This document shows positions 57,434 through 64,000 of a stretch of 64,000 nucleotides of DNA, in pieces. Positions within the stretch are counted from its first letter, which is position 1; every line of letters starts with the position of its first letter. The position numbers and the translations under genes are program-made. The notes below the pieces were generated by a model, which saw nothing but the letters and a program-made list of their open reading frames with translations, searched no databases and was not told the origin of the DNA. This DNA comes from Beta vulgaris subsp. vulgaris (lineage: Eukaryota > Streptophyta > Magnoliopsida > Caryophyllales > Amaranthaceae). The stretch covers positions 3,834,692-3,898,691 of the forward strand of contig NC_079202.1 of the NCBI RefSeq assembly GCF_026745355.1, in the 5' to 3' direction.

Positions 57434-59050
57434 AGAACCTACTACCTAGAAACAAGCTAACGAGCCCAAACTCTAAGAAATGGCTTCAGGACATGATATT
57501 CGAATTAGACTCCATGTTTAAGAATAAAGTTTGGACCCTGGTCGACTTGCCTGATGGGGTTAACCCTATTGGATGCAAGTGGTTGTTCAAATTGAAAACA
57601 GAAAAAGATAGAAATATCTATGTCTACAAAGCAAGTCTGGTTGCAGAAAGATTCAGGCAAATTTATGGTATAGACTATGATGAAGACATTTTCTCCGGTA
57701 GTAATGCTAAGTCAATTTGGATACTTTTAGCGCTTGCTGCATTTTACGATTATGAAATTTGGCAGATGGATGTCAAAACCGCATTCTTGAATGGATTCTT
57801 GAATGAGGATGTGTATATGACACAACCCGAGGGTTTCGAGCGAGGATCCAGAAAATCCTAAAAGGGTTTGCAAGCTTCAGAGATTCATTTATGGATTGAA
57901 GCAGGCATCTCGGAGCTGGAATCTTCGGTTTGATGAGGCAATCAAGCAATTTGGTTTACTCAAAAGCGAAGAAGAATCTTATGTCTGCAAGAAGTTTAGT
58001 GGGAGAAGCTTAGTCTTCTTGGTTTTGTTCGTAGATGACATACTACTCGATCATAGGAAATAACATACCAATGCTTGAGTCACTCAAAGAGTGGTTGAGA
58101 AGTTGTTTCTCCTTGAAGGACCTTGGAAAGGTTGAGTACATACTGGGAATCAAAATCCATAGAGATAGGTCTCGAAGGAGGATTGGACTAAGTCAAGAAA
58201 CTTATATTGATAAAGTTCTTGCAAGGTTCAACATGGAAAACTCGAATAGAGGATTCATGCATTCCCATGTCACATGGCATGTCATTTAGCAAGAGTCAGT
58301 GCCCGACTGTGGCTGATGAGTTGAAGCGAATGAGTAGCATACCTTATGCTTCGGATATATATAGGATCTACCATGTATGCCATGATAAGTAGTCGACCAG
58401 ATGTTGCATATGCCATGAGCATGTGTAGCAGGTTCCAAGCAAATCTAGGAGAAGCACACTGGACTGCAGCTAAGAACATCCTTAAGTACTTGAGGAGGAC
58501 TAAAGTCATGTTCTTATGGAGGAGAAAGTGCGTTGGGTATTAAAGGTTATACTGATGCGAGCTTCCAAACCGACAGAGATGATTATCGCTCTTAGTCAGG
58601 GTACGTCTTTTGTCTAAATGGAGGAGCAGTGAGCTGGAAGAGCTCAAAGCAAAGCACTGTTGCAGACTCTACGACAGAATCAGAATATTTAGCAGCGGTT
58701 GAAGCAGCTAAGGAAGCAGTTTGGATAAAGAAGTTCTTGAAAGAGCTGGATATCATACCTAATGCTTTGGAAGGGATTGAGTTGTTCTGTGATAAGAATG
58801 GTTTGCACAAGCAAAAAAATTGAGATCACATAACAAATCCAAACATGTAATGAGAAAATATCACCTCATTCGGGAGATAGTTGAATGGAAAGATGTCGGA
58901 ATCTGCAAAGTTCACAGGATGAGAATGTGGATGATCTACTCACTAAACCACTACCTCAACCCAATCATGAGTGTCGCGCTAGGGCTATAGGCTTGAAGCA
59001 AATGTTAGAGTGGCTCTACATTGTACTAGGTTTAGAAAAACTTGTTACAG
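57434..59050 (+). pseudogene. Copia reverse transcriptase and RNase H remnant, many frameshifts
   Basis: The order of motifs on the plus strand is clear although the frame changes repeatedly. They are: KKW-LQ-type start near 57476; FELDSMFKNKVWTLVDLPDG; GCKWLFKLKTEKD; WQMDVKTAFLNGFLNEDVYM (57493-57861); then in another frame CKLQRFIYGLKQASRSWNLR-like text; LFVDDILL near 58030; CFSLKDLGKVEYILGIKIHR and LSQETYIDKVLARFNME (58035-58260); SSRPDVAYAMSMCSRFQA (58389); [20 protein letters not shown] and ELFCDKNG (58629-58823); finally VDDLLTKPLPQPNHE-like residues near 58930. Gag, protease and integrase are missing, so the copy is 5'-truncated. It abuts the opposite-strand gag fragment at 57373. Confidence 0.88.
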
Positions 59051-59810
59051 TGTAGAGACATGGTTTTGCTATTTTATGTTTATGAGAAATAAAATTTGTC
59101 TTCTTTAATTTTGGTTTGGTATTAAATAAAATGTCCAAAATATATCTTGAATTCAATTGTTTTTTTCAAATATGTGATTTGATGAATGAAACACCACAAG
59201 TAAACCGAAATCATAGAATATTAGAATTCCTAATCTAAGTCATTAAATTGGACATAAATGACTTATTAAAGGATTAGCATATAAGATTGATTGATAACGC
59301 CATGGGCTATGTGAACATGGAAATATTTAGTCAATCATATGGATATGTATAGTTGATACATGATCGAACAAACCTACTTAGAAGTTTCTATAACTTCGTA
59401 ATTATATTTGTGGATTCCTAAGACATGACTGGAATACTAGTTGGCTTAATGTTTGGTAAAACTTTGATGCTATCAAACGTCATGCCGTAAAAAGGGGACT
59501 ATAAAGACAGCATTCGGGTTGTGCTAAAAGTTGAGTGTGAGTTTTGATTGCCACAAGATTGAAAAGTCTTCCTATATGAGATATGATGGGTGTCTTGGCC
59601 CCTTGGAGAGTGAAAATTGAAAAATGCATGGTCGTGCTCGAATAGATTAATTATATGATGATCATTTGTTTGTCAATTTGAACTCAGATTTCAAGGATTA
59701 ATTTGAATACTAGTATGGATCACATAAAAATATGATCATACTTTCAAATTAGACACTGAGAGACTTAAGTAATTTGAATATTGCACACTCTTCTCGGACA
59801 AGTGGGAGAT
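59051..59810 (+). other. 3' internal non-coding region of the Copia remnant with polypurine tract
   Basis: No coding frame. It ends with GACAAGTGGGAGAT directly before the LTR start at 59811; AGTGGGAGA is the classic polypurine tract of many plant Copia elements. Confidence 0.65.
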
Positions 59811-60438
59811 TGAAGGAATTATGTCCTCGACTCTAATGCAATTACTAAATATAAATAGATCGTATTATGAGGATAATAAGTTCATTAAATTGGGTCGTCT
59901 ATACATCTTGCTGGAGAATGCTATAGAATTTCAGGTTTAGTAAATAATAAAACTGAAGCCCAGTTAAATGGATCATACAAGGTCACACTTAAACAATCCG
60001 GGTCAACAAAAGAAAGGCCTAAAGCTCACCAAGGACTCTAGGATGGCCGGCCAAAGAGGAGTAAGGGAGGGGCTTCCTAACCTAATTTTTTCCTATAATT
60101 AGGTGAAAAAACTAGAAAATAACGCAGTCAGTTTCTCTCATTATTTTCTCTTTCCTCTTTTCTCTCTGTTTCAAAGCTACGTAATATTAATTCCAAGAAA
60201 ACAAGAGTCCTTCCTTCCAACTAGTATTGGTGGAGTGTTGATCTGGATTGGTGGACCAAGTAGAGCAATTACAGTTGCGGTTCTATCTTCGCATCTCAAG
60301 GAGCTTTGTGGAAATCACGTATCAAAGGTTAATTCTAAAACTATTATGTGATCCTTGATTGTATATGCATGGGATTCTGTTTTAAGTGCTTATGAATATG
60401 ATTCATGAAATTACGCTTATAATACTTATAATCCTACA
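59811..60438 (+). repeat. 3' LTR of the truncated Copia element
   Basis: It starts TGAAGGAATTATGTCC right after the polypurine tract and ends near TATAATCCTACA, giving TG...CA with loosely inverted ends. Within it CACTTAAACAATCCGGG and the CTCTTTCCTCTTTTCTCTC block resemble a U3/R region. No 5' LTR partner is in the window, so the right end is not proven. Confidence 0.5.
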
Positions 60439-60632
60439 TTAACTACACAACTAAAGTCAGGGTGGTGACAGATTAAGTTTAAAAATATGTCAATAATTGG
60501 AGAATGTCCAATATTTGTGTGGATAAAGGAACACAATATGGTTACATATTTAATTTATAACCTAGCTTTAATCTCTTGTAGTGTAGTGCATTGGTTATTT
60601 GACATTTAATATTTTTTATGTTTTATTATTTA

Positions 60633-60879
60633 CTTTCTACGTATTTTAATAAGTGACACAGAGAGAAAAGTGGGGGGAATATTAAGGAGCTTAGAGAGAG
60701 AAAGTTGGGACCATTTATAGAATTTGAGTATTGGATAAAGTGGGTAGGTGAAACAATTAAATGATGGCAAAGATGTAATAAAAGAGAAGTATTTTTTACT
60801 ACTTTGAGCTACGTGTCACTTATTATGACATTTCCCTAAAAGGAAAACGTGCGTGTCACTTATTAAAAAATGGAGGAAG
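60633..60879. mobile_element. Stowaway-type MITE, 247 bp
   Basis: CTTTCTACGTATTTTAATAA at the left pairs with TTATTAAAAAATGGAGGAAG at the right. GTGACAC and GTGTCAC continue inward. TA lies on both sides (60631-60632 and 60880-60881). The left end is slightly diverged from CTTCCTCCGT. Confidence 0.7.
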
Positions 60880-61985
60880 TAAATTTTTATTGCTTTTGAG
60901 GACCATACATAGTCAATATATTATTTGAAGAAGTACTCATCCATAGTAGACACAAGGGTCAACTCAACATAAGAGAAAATATTAAAGTTGAGTCTCTTAC
61001 TGATTGAAAAACGAGTAATAAACTTAACTTTATGAAAGAGTTTCGAAACCTTTTTCTTTAAATAGTCCAGTTATAACCACCTCATTCATAACTTTTTCAT
61101 ATCAGTGTTACGTACCATAACAGGTTACATTTGACCAGACTCAGCCTCTTGACTTGTTAGTTAGAAATCAGATGTGCTATAGTTTTCTCCAATTTACAAA
61201 GTGGTGGTGGTCTTCAATTTTGCTCTTTGAAACCATGATATGCTTGTTCAATAGGTTGTTTTGGTCTAGCGTGGTATATTTTACGTATGAGACTAACATC
61301 TTTTACTTAGGTACCCTTGTTGAGGCGATCGTATCCTAACTTTGTTTTCTAGTCAGACAACTTCTCGAATATTGTTCCTTTTGGGCTACAAAAATAAACC
61401 TATCACCTTAATGAAAGACTAATTAATCCTCGCCAAAAGATATTGGGTAAATGTAAATGTCCGAGTAAGTTCACTTCATTTCAACTAGATTCTCGTCATA
61501 CAATAGATTTATCGACTTATAATTACACAAGCCAAGAAAACAAAATTGAGTTTTCAAAATTTTTATGCTCTTTTCTCCACTTTCAATCACAGAAGCAAAA
61601 GTAACTTATACATATGTATTATATCATTATAATTAATAGAAAAATATAGTTAAACATTATATGTAGCAAACACAATTGGGTCATAAAACTTATAATAAAA
61701 AAAACTTGAGCCTGTCTGACTTGACACTTACATCGTAACATAATTTAAGCTAAATCCAATTATCAAATGCAAGACAAAAGTGCTTTGATTAGGCAAAACA
61801 ACACTTGATAATTAAATCAAAGCTTCTCAAACTCACACCACCAAATTAATACTAGAGTAGTATACCATACTTTTGCGAAACAAACCCTGAGTCGACTACC
61901 TCCAAAACTAAGCTACTTCTTTCATTTCGTTTTAAATCCAATAATAAAATATTTTTCGTAAAATATAAAATAATCATTTGTTACA
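60880..61985. other. AT-rich intergenic DNA, no gene
   Basis: Short frames only (for example 61154-61339, a hydrophobic stretch without a recognisable domain). No repeat boundary or RNA gene is apparent. Confidence 0.35.
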
Positions 61986-62254
61986 TCTATACAAATATAT
62001 TAAAAGGCGTGCATAAACAAAAAACTGTGCCATGTGACGCTCTCCCTAAAGAGTTTTAATTCATGTAATCCATGTCAATAAAAAAATTAGAAATTGCGTA
62101 GTATAGGGTCTGATCCTGAGACCTCAAGTACATATACTAAAGTCTTAACCACTAGGCTAAGTTGTATTTAGTGTTATTATCATAAAGTATTATACTAATG
62201 AATGAAATTTTTTCTTACCCGGAGCATAGCACGAGCCTAATAAGTAATAACTAA
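61986..62254 (+). mobile_element. Helitron-like repeat, copy 4
   Basis: TCTATACAAATATATTAAAA after an A, GTGACGCTCTCCCTAAAGAG, AGTTGTATTTAGTGTTATTA and a CCCGGAGCATAGCACGAG pairing block precede the end AATAACTAAT. TCTATATATATATATA follows at once, which may be the start of another element of the same kind whose end I did not find. Confidence 0.6.
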
Positions 62255-63290
62255 TCTATATATATATATAAAACAAGGTTCATTTTGCTTACGTGTCAAG
62301 CCAGCATTATTCAATGTTCACTTCGCCTAAGTGTCATGCTACTACTACATCTGCCACATGTCATCGCCAAATTCGACACTCTATTATTTAACGTATTCAC
62401 ATCCAAAAATTCTGATGTCACATTGCATGATTATTTCCTTCCAAAAAAAAAAACTACCTTGAAATCAAACAATGATATTAGTGTGGGAAGTTTTAAACAA
62501 CTGCCTAAATTATAGCTACCGGTCAAATATAATTAAATGTTTATTTAAAATTCAAAATTCACCCACCAAGAATTGTTATTATAGTTGCGGAAAAATAAAG
62601 GTAAAAATGTTATTATATAAGATGTTCATGTAATCACACCCTAATATAAACTGATTGTCCAGAAAATTAAAATGTGCATTCATCCTAATTTCAATCTCAA
62701 TTATAAATTCCTAAATGATAGTTATACTGCTAATATATTAAATTAATTTTCACTAACTGTTAAAACTTAGAATCTTGATTTTTTCATTATATTTCTCACT
62801 CACTAACTGTAATAAATCTAATCCTTTCCCAAAACAACTCAAGTTATAATTTCGGAATTTTTTTTTCTCTCTAATTTTCTTTTTTGGACGAAAAACTGAT
62901 TTACAAAAAAATTCTGATTTCGAAAATTTTATTTTTTGAAAGATAAAAATCTGATTTAATAAATAAAAACATGTTTCATAAAAAAAAAATCTGATTTATT
63001 ATAATTTTACTTTATTTGTCAGAATTTTATATTTATAAAATCTTATTATAACAAAAAAAAATTTAATCTTAAGTAATGAGATGATTTATGTATTGTATTG
63101 TAGTGACCGTTAAAGAATTGATATCGGTATTATATAGGATCCATAATCGATTGTGTTTTTGTTAAAATAATATTAAAAAAACGATTTGCTTGCATTATAT
63201 TATAATATTATATGTAAAATACCGATTTCCTTGAATAAAATAATGGGATATATGAGAAGGTATTACGTCAGACGCGTCCGACCATAATAT
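62255..63290. other. AT-rich intergenic DNA, no gene
   Basis: The plus-strand frame 62285-62515 has no recognised domain. From 62560 to 63250 the sequence is very AT-rich, with an AAAAATCTGATTTA phrase recurring at about 62903-63000. Confidence 0.3.
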
Positions 63291-63309
63291 TTGGTTGGAC
63301 GACTTTCAG

Positions 63310-63520
63310 TCGGTTTTATTTTTTTTTTCAGTTGGTTTCAATTTTTTTCAGTTGGTTTCAATTTTTGTTCAGAAGACCAAATGAAAGAAAAACAACACAA
63401 GCTGAAAGAATTTACACACCAACTGAAAGAACACAAAAGACCAAATGAAAGAAAAACATCACAAGCTGAAAGAATTTACACACCAACTAAAGAACACAGA
63501 AGACCAAATGAAAATCATAT
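63310..63520. repeat. Two short tandem repeats upstream of the aminoacylase-like start
   Basis: TTCAGTTGGTTTCAATTTTT occurs twice at about 63329-63368. A unit of about 64 bp starting AGACCAAATGAAAGAAAAAC recurs at about 63374, 63438 and, in part, 63500, each containing ACAAGCTGAAAGAATTTACA and CACCAACT. The frames across it are repeat translations, not genes. Confidence 0.75.
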
Positions 63521-63646
63521 CACAGGAAGGAAAGCATTATCTTCTTCTTCTGATTACTCATTCTCTCCCCCCCCCTTCCAAAAATTGGAAAAAAAACACA
63601 CCAATTTCATTCGGACGGGCTGGAATCACTACTAAGTCGCGCAACC

Positions 63647-63900
63647 ATGTTCTTTAATCTCTATGTTGTATCTCTTCTCTTCACTACAATAATCACAACA
63701 ATCCAAAATCCATCATCAACATCATCAATCATCTCCAGATTCCAAGAATACCTTCGAATCAATACTACCCAGCCAAATCCCAAGTACTATGAAGCTGTTG
63801 ATTTCATCTTATCTCAAGCTAAATCCTTATCCCTTGAATCCCAAACTATTTAATGCGAGTTGCTGTTGTTGATGGTTAAGAATAAGTCCTTGCATCTTCT
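63647..63900 (+). pseudogene. Aminoacylase-1-like N-terminal fragment with an early stop
   Basis: Aminoacylase-1 (peptidase family M20) removes acyl groups from N-acyl-amino acids. The 68-codon frame begins with a hydrophobic segment like a signal peptide (NLYVVSLLFTTIITTI). It continues ISRFQEYLRINTTQPNPKYY, then EAVDFILSQAKSLSLESQTI, which follows the start of the plant family closely. A TAA at 63851 ends it. Beyond the stop, another reading gives VKNKSLHLLRL, similar to the next stretch of the family (VKNKP.LLL), so a small indel probably broke the frame. The zinc-binding and catalytic parts are absent, because the similarity fades by about 63900 and the window ends at 64000. A spliced or sequencing-error explanation cannot be excluded. 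Confidence 0.6.
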
Positions 63901-63938
63901 TCGTCTTCTTCCTTGCGCTTGCTCAGCCCGTCCGACGG

Positions 63939-63973
63939 AAAGTATTGGGTCAGACGGTTTGACCCAATACTTT
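63939..63973. repeat. Inverted repeat with perfect 14-bp arms
   Basis: AAAGTATTGGGTCA at 63939-63952 is repeated inverted as TGACCCAATACTTT at 63960-63973, with a 7-base loop. CCGTCCGACGG lies just before it. Together with GACGCGTCCGACC near 63272 this hints at another transposon end just where the aminoacylase similarity is lost. Confidence 0.6.
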
Positions 63974-64000
63974 CACTGGGATTATTGCCTCATCATGGTC

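Noticed and set aside
1..64000. CRISPR array, bacterial defence locus, tRNA or rRNA gene
   Set aside because: No regularly spaced identical repeats with unique spacers, no prokaryotic operon structure, and no cloverleaf or rRNA core sequence was recognised; split genes and transposons show plant nuclear DNA.

Overview
This window is plant nuclear DNA, very probably from a eudicot. It is AT-rich, its protein genes are split by GT-AG introns, and most of its length is transposable elements of plant families (Copia, Ty3/Gypsy chromovirus, CACTA, PIF/Harbinger, hAT, MULE-type and Stowaway-type MITEs, Helitron-like repeats). I cannot fix the species from sequence alone. I see no bacterial operon, CRISPR array, rRNA or tRNA gene.

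Two complete host genes are supported, and they are divergently transcribed. On the minus strand, nine exons between 42131 and 30096 encode an RNA lariat debranching enzyme (DBR1, predicted 412 aa). On the plus strand, three exons between 45686 and 48526 encode a family GT43 glycosyltransferase of the IRX9-like/IRX9H type (predicted 401 aa), a Golgi enzyme of xylan backbone synthesis. Every exon junction was read by eye and all phases fit. Their start codons lie about 3.5 kb apart. A third host-like piece at 63647 resembles the N-terminus of a secreted aminoacylase-1; it hits a stop after 68 codons and the window ends soon after.

Layout. 1-3200: LTR-like and other degenerate repeats plus a LINE zinc-binding (zf-RVT) remnant. 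3330-8150: a decayed PIF/Harbinger transposon (transposase plus Myb-like ORF, both frameshifted, minus strand) with a minisatellite and a duplicated end. 9021-17516: a minus-strand Copia element carrying a CACTA element that itself carries a solo LTR, each with its own target-site duplication. 17520-23510: Helitron-like repeats, Stowaway-type MITEs, a 341-bp tandem duplication and unassigned sequence. 23519-29118: a nearly intact chromovirus. 30096-42131: DBR1, whose large introns hold a solo LTR, a MULE-type MITE and a hAT-like element. 42681-45100: a second hAT-like element and a Helitron-like copy. 45686-48526: IRX9H. 50119-57400: a palindromic MITE and two long LTRs around a very short internal region, one LTR split by a MULE-type element, followed by a gag remnant. 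57434-60438: a decayed plus-strand Copia 3' half with its LTR. 60600-64000: MITE, Helitron-like copy, AT-rich sequence and the aminoacylase-like fragment.

Nothing here looks to me like a previously undescribed functional system. The most informative content is structural: insertion order readable from target-site duplications, hairpin-forming subterminal repeats in the CACTA element, a perfect palindrome in both arms of a MITE, an LTR-short internal-LTR arrangement, and a housekeeping gene that keeps its reading frame across introns swollen by transposons.
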